In this document: in pieces, positions 32,565 to 44,689 of the stretch | How positions within the stretch are numbered: position 1 is the stretch's first letter | Layout: every line of letters starts with the position of its first letter | Origin: Sorex araneus | Lineage: Eukaryota; Chordata; Mammalia; Eulipotyphla; Soricidae | DNA: 64,000 nucleotides | Direction of reading: 5' to 3' | Assembly: GCF_027595985.1 (NCBI RefSeq) | Contig: NC_073313.1 | Location: forward strand, 107,031,052 to 107,095,051 | Position numbers and translations under genes: made by a program | Notes under the pieces: model-generated | The model's input: the letters and a program-made list of their open reading frames with translations, nothing else | Database searches by the model: none | What the model was told of the DNA's origin: nothing

Positions 32565-32985
32565 AAGATGGTGGCGGTACGCTGGTGCCAGGACAGGAGC
32601 AGAGGCAGCTCTCAGAGTCCTGAGTCACAGGGTGTGACAGAACAAAAACTTGGCATGATCATGTGATACTGAAGTGGCTGGGCCCCCAGAGGTGGCTTAT
32701 GTGAGGCAGGGAGGAGAGAGATGGTCACTTCCTCCCAATCTGCCTCTGCCACCCCAGAAATCGCCTGGGAAGGCTAGGACTGATAAAGCCTGTGAAGAGG
32801 CCTGCGTGGCATGGACCTTGAGTCACGCCAGCCCCACGAAGTGGCCATCAAACCACACCTGACATCTGCTTGGTCTTCTCCGCATGGGAGTTGATCCTCA
32901 CCACCCGATCTTTCTGGGAGCCACAGACTCAGACTGGAGTGAGGAATTGCTCTTTGCAAGAAAGAAAAGTGAGTCCCTAGGCCTT
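32565..32985. other. GC-rich block, composite-like start
   Basis: Begins GAAGATGGTGGCGGTACGCT like the 5' ends of L1-ended composites. The remainder is unassigned. Confidence 0.35.
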
Positions 32986-32989
32986 ACCC

Positions 32990-33640
32990 AGGACTTCTGG
33001 TCCTTGTCTTTTCTCCAGAAAGGAATTTCAGGAGGAGATGAGCACTGAAGTGAATTTCAGGAGAGGAGCAGTGAAGTAAAAACAGATTTTATTTGTAGGC
33101 TTTTAGCAAGGGAAAGGAGAGAGAGAGAAAGGGGAGAGAGAAAGAAAGAGAGAATAAAACATATTCAGGAGGGAACAACTCAGAAGGGGTGATGCATGTG
33201 ATACATGTGCTCAGGCTCCTCATGTGCTCAGCCATATGGACACAAGTAGCACGTGGGCTCAGGCAGCATATGTACATGCTTCCTTTGTTCAAAGTGGCTT
33301 TTATGGGGTTTTTTCCCCAGGTGCCCCCCACAGGGGACTTCTACCTAGGTAAAAGTCCGTTGCTAGGGTGGTTGCCAAAAAGGTAGAGTTGAGAGTGGTT
33401 GATGGTCTTCTTTTAAATTCCTTTCCTGGACTTTGTTCATGCTGGATCTTATGTCAGAGGTGGGTCCAGCCTTCTCTGGGTCGCTTGGCACCAGATGAAG
33501 TTCTTCTCAGGCCTTTGTTCCTGTGCTCACAAGGTGGGTTCTGATGGCCTCAGGGCTAGGTGGCTTCACTACTGTCTAGGAATTCCATTGGCATGGGGCC
33601 CTCCCCTTTCTACCTGCCGACATCAATATTTTTTAATAAG
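32990..33640 (-). mobile_element. possible solo LTR
   Basis: Minus-strand AATAAA (33088-33093) within a 650-bp block of moderate GC, not coding and unlike its neighbours. The ends are not defined. This is a guess on texture only. Confidence 0.3.
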
Positions 33641-33699
33641 ATGTTATGCAGACAGCAAAAGGAACAAATTTAAGTTAAAGAACAGTAAGGTGAAGAATT

Positions 33700-35225
33700 C
33701 AACTGCAGGAGGGAGCGAAGACGGCCATGGTGCAGCCATAGGTGCCAGGACTGATGGAATTGAAGCAGTTCTCAGAGCTCTGAGATGCAGAGCACAGCAA
33801 GCAGCACAGAAACTCTACATAATTTCATTATGAATGTTAGTGTCAGTTAAATATTCTTTCTTTTTTAAAAAATAAATAGCACACCTCTCCTGTCCAGCCT
33901 GGCGCCTCCGCAGAGAACAGGCCCTACAACTGTTGTAGTGCCCCCAATCCTCACCATGAGTAGCTGGCTCGGGTGGCCGGGCAGCCTCAGCTATTCGATA
34001 TGGGACAGCCGGGTACGCTTTCTTAGCCCCGAGACCCGCTAAGACTAAAGCTGCTGCAGCTGCCCCAAATTCCCAGCCATGAGCAGCCAGTGTACGCTGC
34101 CTGCCAAGTGCCCCAGGCCTGACCACACCTAAAGCCAATGCCCCTGCAACTCAGTCCCGCCCCGCCAGCCCCCGCCACCACAGCCACCCATGGCAGGTCT
34201 TAGAGGAAGATCCCCTCCAAGTCCTTCAGCTCTCTGGGCTCTGACCATCTGGCAACCAGACCCAAGGACCAGGACAAGTGACCCCTGGCCAGGGTCTACT
34301 GGAACAGCACCAGCAGCCTGTCCGGGGCACCTGAGCCAGTCAGGCCCCACCCCCAGTCCTAGTCTCTACTCTGGCCAGAGCCCTGAGGGCACAGCACTTC
34401 TGGGGTGGGAGGGTCAAACTGGACTGGCTGGGCGAAGGCACCAGCCACCTGACAGTGCCATCAAGTTTCCTGACACCCTAAAGTTGCTGTTATGCCTCCT
34501 GCTGGACCCCAGCAGCTCGGAAACAAATTCACCGAGAAATTAATCTGCCAAAAACTTAGGTATGCAGGTCTTTGTGACTGAAATCACCAGGCTTTCTGGA
34601 AATTGGGATGGACAATCTCCTCTCACCTTCTTGAACTTCGAAAAGCCCCAGCAGTCATACCCCAAAACTACCTCCATTACTATGTATGCTCATCTACTGG
34701 CCCGCTCCAGAGATTCATAAGTAAATCTCGAAAGAAACCAGGCACAAAAAGTATTTGATCACCCGCTCATGGCTGAATTTTCCAGGGAACCCTAGAGGGG
34801 TGCATATATGCCCAGTGCCTGTACAAACTTCCTCACTCCCACACTCTAAACTCACCACCGTGCTACCAGCCAGACTCCATCACCTTGGGACCAAGCTCAC
34901 CAAGAAAGTAATCTGCCAAAAATTTAGGCTATTGGATCAAGAACTAAGTGCTGAAAGTAGGTAGAAGGACAAACCTTTCAGTACCTGTGTTGCAAACCTT
35001 AATGCCCAAAAGGAACAAGAGAGAAGGAGAGCAATAGAGAGAGAGCAAAAGAAGAGAAGTCTACATGGAGGCAGATTGGGGTGGCAGGGGAGGAAACTGG
35101 CGAAATTGGTGGTGGAAATGTACACTGATGATTGGACTTTGGTGAGGAACATTGTATGACTAAAACCCAATCATGAACAATGTTATAACTGTACTTCTCA
35201 TGATTATTCAGTAAAATAATAAAAT
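33700..35225 (+). mobile_element. L1-ended composite with tandem units, copy c
   Basis: L1-like start GGAGGGAGCGAAGACGG, Pro-rich-looking GC body (33890-34500), two related units with landmark AATCTGCCAAAAA about 366 bp apart (34540 and 34910), then an L1 3' end to AATAAAATGAAC. Confidence 0.65.
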
Positions 35226-35559
35226 GAACATTAAAAATAAATTAAATAGATGTTCCATGCTAGAAATAATTGCATGTCAGAAAAAATGAATAAATGTCAT
35301 AGAGAGAGTGATAGAGTATTTTCCAGAATATAGATAACAGTCATGGTTTTATTTTATAGGATAAGAAACATGAGGATGACATATTGGTTTAAAGATTCAG
35401 TCTGAAATAGATAGCAATCCCAACTCCTTCCTGCCTTCCAGATGATAGTAAAGCACTTATTTCCTACGCACACTGACTTTTCCTTCTGTTAAAATGTTTA
35501 ATATCTGCATTCTGTATTTAATCATCAGCAACTTAAATTTTTATCTCACTCTAAATACA

Positions 35560-36402
35560 GCTCTTATCCCACAGAGAACTGAATCTGCCTAAAACCTCAG
35601 ATACATGTCCCCCAGCCTCCTCGTTCTTCCAGAAGACCAGAAGCCACGCCCATGAACCTCCACCACCACCATATAAGTTCCTCTACCAGTCCTATTCCAG
35701 AAATTCATAAATAAACTTTGAAAAGAGATCAACTAGCCACAAAGATTTCTCAGACACCTATCACCTCTAGGATGATCTTGTAGTGGGGCAAGACAGTTCC
35801 TTGCCCCAAACAATGCCTAGGCAGCTGCTCCCACATCCCAAACCCTCCGTTATGCCTCTGGCCAAACCCCACCACCTCAGAAATGAGCACGACAGAGAAC
35901 TGAATCTCCCAAAACCGTCAGGTATAAGGAGCTTGGTGACTTCCCAGTTAACTGTCCAGTTAAATATTCTGGATTTTCTGGAACAACATGCCCAAACTCT
36001 ATAACACTGACATCCCAGTATAACACACCAAGTTGGATGGGATATAACGCAAAAGCCAACCAATGTTATCTAATAAAAACAATAACTCAGAGTTTAACTT
36101 GTAACAGCTTAGTAAAATCGCAGACAAAGACTTAATGACGTCCTCGTGGTGAGATACAGTTCTCACCTATGGAGATAATTTTTTGATCATTCCATTAGCC
36201 ATTTAATGGAAGCAATATAAAATAAATTATTGTGGATCTGCTATAGGGGCAGGATTGAAGAGGGGTTGGGAAAATGGAGACAATAGTAGAGGAAAGGTTG
36301 ACAGTGGTGGATGGATTGGTGTTGGAATATTGGATGCCTGTAAAAAATCATCATGAACAACTTTGTAAACCAAGGTGTTTAAATAAAGTGTGAAAAAATA
36401 TA
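35560..36402 (+). mobile_element. L1-ended composite with tandem units, copy d
   Basis: Landmark ACAGAGAACTGAATCT occurs twice about 320 bp apart (35572, 35892), then CCAACCAATGTTATC and the L1 tail CATGAACAACTTTGTAAACC. Confidence 0.65.
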
Positions 36403-36479
36403 GCTCCATCTTGTTCAAAATATTAACTTTGTTGCATTTTATACATCTGATGACAAATACAATTAATGTATAGTATATT

Positions 36480-36675
36480 CATTAGATATGGTTAAAGAAA
36501 GTTACTGGAGGGGCCTTTAGTACGAAGGTTAGTACAGGAGAGCCATGAGGGGAAAGAAGAGGGGTACACTGGGAGAGTGGTAGAGGGAAGTGGACACTCT
36601 GGTGGAGGGTGTTTATTTGCTAAAATATTTTGCTCACAAAATCCTACTATTAAAAGTATTATAAATAGAGGTGCT
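36480..36675 (+). mobile_element. old L1 3' end
   Basis: AGGGGTACACTGGGAGAGTG and GGTGGAGGGTGTTTATTTGC. Confidence 0.5.
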
Positions 36676-36919
36676 TAAAAATTAAGTAATTTAAAAATTA
36701 CTTAAATTTTAATTCTCAGTAGAGACATCATCACCATTTTGAACAAAATAAGTTTCCCACAGAATGAACCTTCCTACAAAGGCTCTAAGTTTCCCACGTT
36801 GCTGAAAACAGAAGAATCAAGATAAATGGGAAATATTTTGCAAGTGTCCTTGGGTTGGACCATCTGTGAGTTGACTCAGAACTATACAAAGAAGCTGACC
36901 TTTTTTCACTGAGAAAGAA

Positions 36920-37830
36920 TGTACTTTGGCTAAATAACTGAGATTAAATTGTTAAACCGTTACTTTCTGCCACATATAAAGCAAATTCCATATAGATTAA
37001 AGACGGAAGTGTTCACATGAAAACCCTGGTGGAAAAAATTTTGAAAGTAATAGTGTTATGCCCTCAAAAGAAGAAAGACCTACTAAGGAAAGCTAGGAAA
37101 CTTAGAAGTCAAAAGTAAAATTGATTAGTTGACAACATATTTAAAAACTTTGTGTGGGACAAGTGATTCCATAAAAATCCCACTGAGTAACCATTTGCAA
37201 TTAAATAAAAAGAAAATATTAATGGGCCTAAAATGCAAAGAACTCCTAAAATTTTCTTTGAAAAAGTCAACAATCATAAAGGTTATGGCAAGATCAGAGA
37301 GATAGTACAGGGGTTAGGGCCCAATCCCTGCTGCAGCTGATCTGTTTGTTCCCTAGCACCTTGTGGCCTCCTGACCACCACTGGAAGTGATTCCCTGAGC
37401 ATCACTGGGGATGATTCCCAAGTACAGAGCTGGGAGCAGCCTTGAGCACAGCATTGTTAGGTGTGGAGCATCCCCCCAAAAAATAAACCCACAAATATTT
37501 TTTAAAATAAAAATTAAGGAAAAGAGTGTGACAAAGCAAAGCACAAAAGTGAGAATACAGCTAATGATAAGCATGTAATAGCTCCCAATATCATAGGTTG
37601 TCAAAGAGAAATTAAAATGATGGGATTGTGCTCTTTTGTCTATTAGATGGGCACTATTTAAAATAGTTATAATTAAAAAGCCATTGATAATTCAGTAGTG
37701 AAAAGAATACAGGAAAACAGTAACTCTCTTACATCTGTCTCCAACAGAAATATTTGTTGGTAAGCCATTTTGGAAGGTATCATAAGTATCCAGAACAATT
37801 TTTACAGTAAAATAAAGTTCATGTATTACT
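36920..37830 (+). mobile_element. ancient L1 ORF2 fragment, split by a SINE
   Basis: AGATTAAAGACGGAAGTGTT, ATGCAAAGAACTCCTAAAAT, then after the SINE GATGGGATTGTGCTC and AAGCCATTTTGGAAGG. Confidence 0.65.
37293..37490 (+). mobile_element. SOR-type SINE
   Basis: ATCAGAGAGATAGTACAGGG head, GTTAGGTGTGGAGCATCCCC end. Confidence 0.8.
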
Positions 37831-37899
37831 GAAGAAAGAAAAGGTATTATATATTAAATAGAATCTGTTTTGGTTTTGTTTCTTGTTTGTATTATATAC

Positions 37900-38560
37900 T
37901 ACAGTTTAGGTACTTACAATTATGTTCAAATCTATAGCATCTATATATAAAATTATTATACCCCAACATCAAAATGCTTACAACCCTCCACCATATCCGT
38001 GAATCCCCTCTAGCCTTATTTTCTTCCTCTTCTCCCTGACCCCAGCCCCACTGCTAGGTAATTGGCTTCTTGTTACAATGCCAAGGGTTTATCATGGTAC
38101 AGTACTTTCTTTTTTCATGCTTTGATGCTCCATATCCCCAGGTGAGTGAACTTGTCCCTGTATTTTTCTTCCTTCTGACTTATTTCCCTTAACTGAGTAC
38201 CCTCCAATTTTATCCGTGTTGTAACAATGAATACATCTTTTCGTATTGCTTTATACTAATTTATTATGAATATATACCATAGCTTGTTTATCCATTCACC
38301 TACATATGGAAATTTGGGTTGTTTCCATATCCTGGCTGTTGTACTAAGTGTTTAGTACAACAGCCAGAATATGGAATACATGTACACATAGTCTTTCAAA
38401 TTAGCAGTTTTGTGATTGGGATATAAATGCAAATGAGTTAAATTTTATGGGAGCCCTTGTCTTACAATCTTTGAAAAATCTTCACAATGCTTTCCACAGA
38501 AATAGCTATCCAAAATATTAATGGTTACAGAGAAAGGGTAAGCAGTTTCCCAAATGCAAC
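37900..38560 (-). mobile_element. old L1 fragment with fold-back
   Basis: Plus-strand GCTTGTTTATCCATTCACC and AAATTTGGGTTGTTTCCATA are L1 ORF2 3'-region antisense. Contains the 25-bp inverted duplication at 38323-38376. Confidence 0.7.
38323..38376. repeat. 25-bp inverted repeat, 4-nt loop
   Basis: Arms 38323-38347 and 38352-38376 pair with one mismatch around GTGT, inside L1-derived sequence. Confidence 0.9.
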
Positions 38561-38574
38561 TTTGAATCGATTGC

Positions 38575-38800
38575 TAACAAATGTGAGAGCTAAAAAGGAA
38601 CTTAACTAAACAAAATTTGAGAGTTGGTACACAGAACAGAATTTGAGGGGAGAGGGTTGAAGCAAAGAGCCTTTGGTACCTCAGTGGAAGGAAGCACATA
38701 CTGGGTAATCTGGTGGCAGGTGAGATGCTAGAATGATGTATGAATGAAACAATATTATTGTAAATCACAGTACCTCAGTATTTTTTAAAAAAGAAATTGG
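38575..38800 (+). mobile_element. old L1 3' end
   Basis: GGTGGCAGGTGAGATGCTAG and TATTGTAAATCACAGTACC, as in the old family at 2935-3060. Confidence 0.55.
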
Positions 38801-39595
38801 TCAAAAAATATTCAGGAAAGAGGGATGGAAAAAGAGATAAAAGAAGCAAAACAAGGCAAAAGAAAGGAAGGAAGCACAAGACCTTAGCATGTGGTAGAGG
38901 AGAATGGGGTTACTTAGCATAGAAAAATCGAGTGCCAGAGGTCAACCTCAGCCTGCGAGCTGCTAATCCCTGAGCATCTGCAGCCAGCTGCTTGCTGAGT
39001 CCTAGACTAGCAGGCGCTCTAATAACGTGGGAAGCAGGACCTTATGTAGTAATTTTCTAAGAAGTTGAACCTAGGAAAGGAGACCATGCCTCTGAATACA
39101 GGCAGATGGGAGCAGCCACTGAAGAAAGCAAGATAGGAAACATTGGCTGGTGAGGTTTGGCCTCCCAGGCGCAGACACCTGAAGCCCTGTCAGCACTACA
39201 GATGTACCACATCCTGCCTCATCGGTCAGCAAAATACCACCCCTTTGAGCCAATAAGCTCAGATGCAGCAACTACCTCTTGTCACAAGAGGGTGAGAATC
39301 TGAAGGAGGAGGTGGGGATGTGCAGATGATCATACTGCACAGGAGTGGGCCAGAGACAGGTTAGCCAGTCCCTGCTGCCCTACAACATGAAATGGAAGTG
39401 AGAAGAAGGTTCCTCTCTCCATGTCATGGGAATGAATGGGTCCAACCCCCTCTAGCCTAGCATCATTCCCGAGGGAGGGGGGTAGGGGAAGCTAGAGTGA
39501 AAAAGCTGGGGGGAAGCTAGAGTGTGCAGTGCAACTGAGACATAAATTAGGAATTTAGTCCCCTCATCCTGTCAATCCTGACCTTGCATGCTGCA
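38801..39595. other. unassigned intergenic
   Basis: Moderate GC; no gene or family recognised. Confidence 0.4.
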
Positions 39596-39599
39596 AATA

Positions 39600-39742
39600 T
39601 TCACACAAAGGAATATTTGAGTGCTGGCACTACATTCAAATCCGAACCTGCTGACTGTCAGCTTAGACAAAAAACATGACCTCTCTGAGAATCAGTACTA
39701 TTTGTAAAACAGGGGAGTAATAGTATTATTACCCTCCCACAG
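39600..39742 (+). repeat. MIR fossil
   Basis: TTCAAATCCGAACCTGCTGA and ATTTGTAAAACAGGGGAGTA. Confidence 0.65.
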
Positions 39743-39760
39743 GAAAATTGAGAAAGAGAG

Positions 39761-39972
39761 GGAGGAAGGAAGGAAGGAAGGAAGGAAGGAAGGAAGGAAG
39801 GAAGGAAGGAAGGAAGGAAGGAAGGAAGGAAGGAAGGAAGGAAGGAAGGAAGGAAGGAAGGGAGGGAGGGAGGGAGGGAGGAAGGGAGGGAGGAAGGGAG
39901 GGAGAGGGAGGGAGGAGGGAGGGAGGGAGGGAGGGAGGGAGGAGGGAGGGAGGGAGGGAGGGAGGGAAGGAG
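39761..39972. repeat. (GGAA)n/(GGGA)n tract, about 212 bp
   Basis: About 24 tandem GGAA units then GGGA/GGGAGG variants. Confidence 0.98.
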
Positions 39973-41328
39973 TTAGTAAAAGACAACTATTTGTGTGAAT
40001 CGTAGTGCCTGGGAAATTTTAAATGCTAAAAATGTCTTAGTTTTTGTTAGAACATGAATTAATGTGTTATATATGTGTAGAGTCCTAGACCAGCTGCTGG
40101 GCTTTAATAGCCACAGAGACTCCTCTCCACTATTTCCAACACCACACTCCTATCTCTTCTTCCTGTCCCCACCAGTGCAGGATCGAAAATTCTATCTTAC
40201 CTTAGAGTGTCTCCAGCTGTTTGCTCATTTCCACCAGAGCACTTACCCCAACCCCCATTGCACATACATTCCCGTGTGGCACACCTTCACTTAGTGCCTC
40301 TTTGTCTCTCTCTGTCTCTGTGTCTCTCTCTCTCTCACACACACACAGGCCTCCTCTCTTGCAAAACCATGTGGAACACAGGGCAGTGAGTTTTGAAGAT
40401 GGGGCCAGCCTTACATAGGGCAGTGAGTTTTGAAGATGGGGCCAGCCTTACACAGTGGGCGCCTAGCAGAGAACTCAGAAAGGACACCCAAGCATGCTTG
40501 TGAGGTCACAATGCAGTGAGCAAATAGCAAATGTTGAAGGCTTTTTTTAAAAATCAAGCATCTGCAGTTGCTGAATGTAACCCTAGCCTTCTTCCTCTGT
40601 GATATGTGTGAATGTGCTATCGTCAAGCATTCTACATACTGATTTTCTCACATTTCACTGACTTGATCCCTCTTTGCCTCCATTAGCCCTACATAATGGG
40701 TTCTTGCTCTCTCAAATTCAGGTCAACCTCCAAAGGTGGCCACATGTTGTTATTATTAAGCAGCCAACCCTCCCCCTTCCTTCTACAACTCTGTTCAAAA
40801 TATGCCTTTCTAGAGACACAGATGTGGGCTGTAAGAAGGAAGCCAAGGATTACTTCTTTGAACCTTGGCTTCTTTTGCCAAAGCATAAATATGATGCTGC
40901 AGAACATGTAAAAATGTTCCCAAAATAGATGCTGTGCTGAGGCTGTGCTCATTCTGGGCCATTCCCATAACTAACTTCAGCTATTCAGCTTCAAGTCTCT
41001 ATCTGTACAGAAGATGGTGAGGAATTCTCACTTGATGTGGTGCTGAAAAGTCAATCCTTCAAGATTAGCTTCTTGAATCAAGAAGTGCTTCTTGATTTAG
41101 AAGACATTAATTATGGAACGATGCCAGTTCCCTTTGGGTATTCTCACCCTACATGTTATTGCTATTGCAAAGGATGAGCCAGCTTGTACCATTCAGAACA
41201 GCCTTAACTTTCCACATTAATCATTTATGCTATTCAAAGTAGACTCATTTCAATTTAGTCATTTACATCAGCTACTTGCCCCTCTTCATCACCGCCTATC
41301 ATCCATGCCTTTAATTTAAATATCCTGG
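39973..41328. other. unassigned intergenic
   Basis: Includes a TC/CA tract at 40300-40348 and a 37-bp tandem duplication at 40381-40454. Confidence 0.4.
40381..40454. repeat. 37-bp tandem duplication
   Basis: Two adjacent 37-bp units starting GGGCAGTGAGTTTTGAAG, with one difference near the end. Confidence 0.95.
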
Positions 41329-41329
41329 A

Positions 41330-41465
41330 GCTCAGAAAAGTGGTTAAATAATAGAGTTATCTGCCTTGCAGTTTTAAGACCTTGAGTTAGATCCATGACA
41401 CACAACATGTTGCATGCAGTCCCTGAATCACTGCTGTTTGGAATCCCTAGTTCTTTAGCCAAGTG
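41330..41465 (+). mobile_element. SOR-type SINE, degenerate
   Basis: ATCTGCCTTGCAGTTTTAAG and GAGTTAGATCCATGACA. Confidence 0.45.
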
Positions 41466-41557
41466 CGCAAACCACTCATCCCTTCCCCATCATCAAAGCA
41501 TCAATGAAGGCAGAGAAAGACTCAGTAGATAAAATATTTTCTTAATCTGCAAAATGG

Positions 41558-41728
41558 GTTGGAGAGATAGTACAGGTGGCAGGGTGTTTGTCTTACACAC
41601 TGCCAACCTGGGTTCGATCCCGGGCATCCCATACTGATCTATGCACCACCAAGAGTAAATCCTGAGAGTAAAGCCAGGAATAACCCATGAGCATAGCCAG
41701 GTGAGGCCCTGCCCAATAAAAAAATCTC
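41558..41728 (+). mobile_element. SOR-type SINE
   Basis: GGGTTGGAGAGATAGTACAG head, GGGTTCGATCCCGGGCATCC, poly(A). Confidence 0.9.
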
Positions 41729-41899
41729 TGCTAAATTTAATCAAACATTTAATATATCTGATAACAAAATGTAAATATGATATATGTATTTAAGTTACAC
41801 AACCACAATCTAACCATGAGAAATAGATCAGACAAACCTAAACTGAGGAGTAGTCTTTCAGATACCTAACTTTTGCTCTTTAAAACTATTAAAGTCCTC

Positions 41900-42741
41900 T
41901 TGGATGTGTGCTAGTCTCTGTGGTGTGAGGTGGTATCTCATGGTTGTTTTGATCTGCATCTCTCTGATGATTAGTGATGCAGAGCACTTTTTCATGTGCC
42001 TTTTGGCCATTCGTATTTCTTCCTTGGTAAAGTTTCTGTTCATTTCTTCGCCCCATTTTTTGAAGGGGTTGGATGTTTTCTTTTTGTAGAGTTCAACCAG
42101 TGCTTTATATACCATTGATATCAACCCCTTATCTGATGGGTATTGTGTAAATATCCTTTCCCATTCTGTGGATAGTCTTTGTGTTCTGGTCACTGTATCT
42201 CTTGCGGTGCAGAGTCAGAAAGAGAGAGACAGACATAGAAAGACTGCACTCATCTATGGTATATAGAATATCAGAGTGGGAGACTAATACCCAAGAACTG
42301 TAGAAATAAGTACCAGGAGGTTGACCCCATGGCTTCGAGGCTGGCCTCACGTTCCGGGGAAAGGGCAACTCAGAGAAGCGATCACCAACTACATTGTAGT
42401 TGAAGGCCATGTGGGGGAAGGGAGTTGCGGGCTGAATGAGGGCTAGAGACTGAGCACAGCGGCCACTCAACACCTTTATTGCAAACCACAACAGCTAATT
42501 AGAGGGAGAGAACAGAAGGGAATGCCCTGCCACAGTGGCAGGGTGGGGTGGGGGGGGAGATGGGATTGGGGAGGGTGGGAGGGACGCTGGGTTTACGGGT
42601 GGTGGAGAATGGGCACTGGTGAAGGGATGGGTTCCCGAACTTTGTATGAGGGAAGTATAAGCACAAAAGTGTATAAATCTGTAACTGTACCCTCACAGTG
42701 ATTCTCTAATTAAAAATAAATAAATTATAAAAAAAAGAAAA
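41900..42741. mobile_element. twin-primed (5'-inverted) L1 insertion
   Basis: Minus-oriented ORF2 segment to about 42212, then plus-oriented 3' UTR from about 42212 with a poly(A)-rich end. Both lie within one 18-bp perfect duplication AAAACTATTAAAGTCCTC (41882-41899, 42742-42759). Confidence 0.93.
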
Positions 42742-42759
42742 AAAACTATTAAAGTCCTC

Positions 42760-43285
42760 AAACACTAGGGAAACCTAAGAAACAGTCACTGTCCAGAGGA
42801 ATGAAAAAGGATGATAATGTAATCTAACACTGTATGTATTCTGTATAAACTCATAGAACAGATAAAGGGCATTAGGAAAAAATACTAAAAGTTGAATAAA
42901 TTATAGACTTTAGTTAATAATCTATCAATATTCATTCTTTAGTTATGACAAATATGCCATAATTATATGAGATGTTAATTATAGGGGACACTAGGTTTGG
43001 AGGTATATAAGAATGGTCTGTGACCTTTGCAATTATTCTATAATTTCAAAAATATTTCAAAATAAAGTTTATTCAAATATTTTCACAATTATTAAGGAGT
43101 GGGGTGGAGATTGTTTGAGATAAGCATGAGAGAACTTTCTGGGATATTAATGATGTCCTCTCTAATGACACTTGGGTTACATAGATTCATTTCTCAAAAT
43201 CTGATGACTCACTTAACGTTTTATAATTCATTACATATAAATTTCATCAAAAAGGAATAAATTGCATATAAATTTCACCACAAAA
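42760..43285. other. unassigned AT-rich intergenic
   Basis: No family recognised. Confidence 0.4.
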
Positions 43286-43287
43286 GG

Positions 43288-43450
43288 AGGTCAGAGAGAT
43301 AGCTCAATGGTTGGGTGCATGCTTTGCACGCAGCAGTCTGAGGTTCAAATCTTGATGCCATATGGTTCCTTGAGCAAGGCCTGGTGTGTTTGCCAAGCAC
43401 AGAGATATAAGTAGCCCCTGAACACTGCCAGCTGTGGCCCCAAACTCTAA
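43288..43450 (+). mobile_element. SOR-type SINE
   Basis: GTCAGAGAGATAGCTCAATG head, CCAGCTGTGGCCCCAAAC. Confidence 0.8.
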
Positions 43451-43576
43451 ACAGACAAAGGAATAAGATGAAAATAAAGAGTAAAGTAATCTCATACTAA
43501 GTTTTTTTGGGATAATGCTTGGGAAAATTGCACTAACATAAAAAACTTTGAACTTAAGGGAAAATGAAATGCTTTA

Positions 43577-43910
43577 AAATAGAGAAGGGATCACTAAGAA
43601 AATGATGGCTGGAGGAATCAGTCGGGATGGGAGAAGTGTGCTGAAATTAAATAACGGACCAAACATGATGACCTCTCAGTGTATGTGTTGCAAACCATAA
43701 TGCCCAACAGTAAAGAGAGAATATGGGGAATATTGTCTGCCCTGGAGGCAGGGGGACGGTGGGAAAGCAGGGGTATACCCGGGATATTGGTGGTGGGGAA
43801 TGTGCACTACTGGAGGGATGGGTATTTGATCATTGTGTGATTGTAACCCAAACATGAAAGCTGTAACTATCTCACGGTGATTCAATAAAATTTTAAAAAA
43901 GAAAAAAAAG
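43577..43910 (+). mobile_element. L1 3' end, truncated
   Basis: Same subfamily as 26560-26895: GATCACTAAGAAAATGATGG to CACGGTGATTCAATAAAATT and poly(A). Confidence 0.9.
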
Positions 43911-44640
43911 AGATGGGTAGAGGTATGGCTAGCTGAAGAGATATGAAATAAAGTAGGTCTACTAATGTCAACAACATCTGGGTGGATGAGAACACAGGTG
44001 TTTACTGTACAGGTCTTTCTAGTTTTGTATATGTTTCATTGGGGTGTGTGAAACTTAATGCAGAGGCAAAGTATAAAGTCCTTATAGGTCTTCTTCTTGG
44101 AAATAGCCATTGTTAAGTTTGTTACTCATACTTTTTTACCTATCACACACATATATTTTTATATTTTTAATAGTATACAACTACACACTTACATGTCTAC
44201 ACTCTTTATGTTTATTTCATCATCTATCCTGTGCATTTCTCTATGACTTGTTTTCACTGTGTTTGCATAAAATTGTATGTATTATTCTATGGTTATCAAT
44301 TTTGCATTAAAAAATTTTCTGTGCAAAGACTTTCATCTGTTGGGGTTTTATTTATGCCAAAATATGAAATTGGTAATACCATTGCACATAGATCTTGGTA
44401 TGAGCAGAACTTTGAGATATATTTTTAGTAATGGAATTCTTGCTTGACCCTGAATAACAGTTCTCAGTTTCTGTTACCTGTGGGCATTAAATTTTTGTCT
44501 TTATTGATAAAAGTATCGTGAATGACAATATTGTTGATGACGGGTTTCACATTGATGTAATGGCAACAACACACTCATCACCAGAGTATCTGCCTCCTTT
44601 CCCCAAGGTATTCAAGTGCCTTCATTTCAACCATAATCCC
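43911..44640. other. unassigned AT-rich intergenic
   Basis: Possibly old L1 antisense. No confident call. Confidence 0.35.
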
Positions 44641-44689
44641 CTTCCAAACCCCCGAAAATTCAGTTCTGTGTACCAAAACGCTCCTGTTC

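Noticed and set aside
39729-40005. Repetitive open frames on both strands
   Set aside because: They are only translations of the GGAA/GGGA tract.
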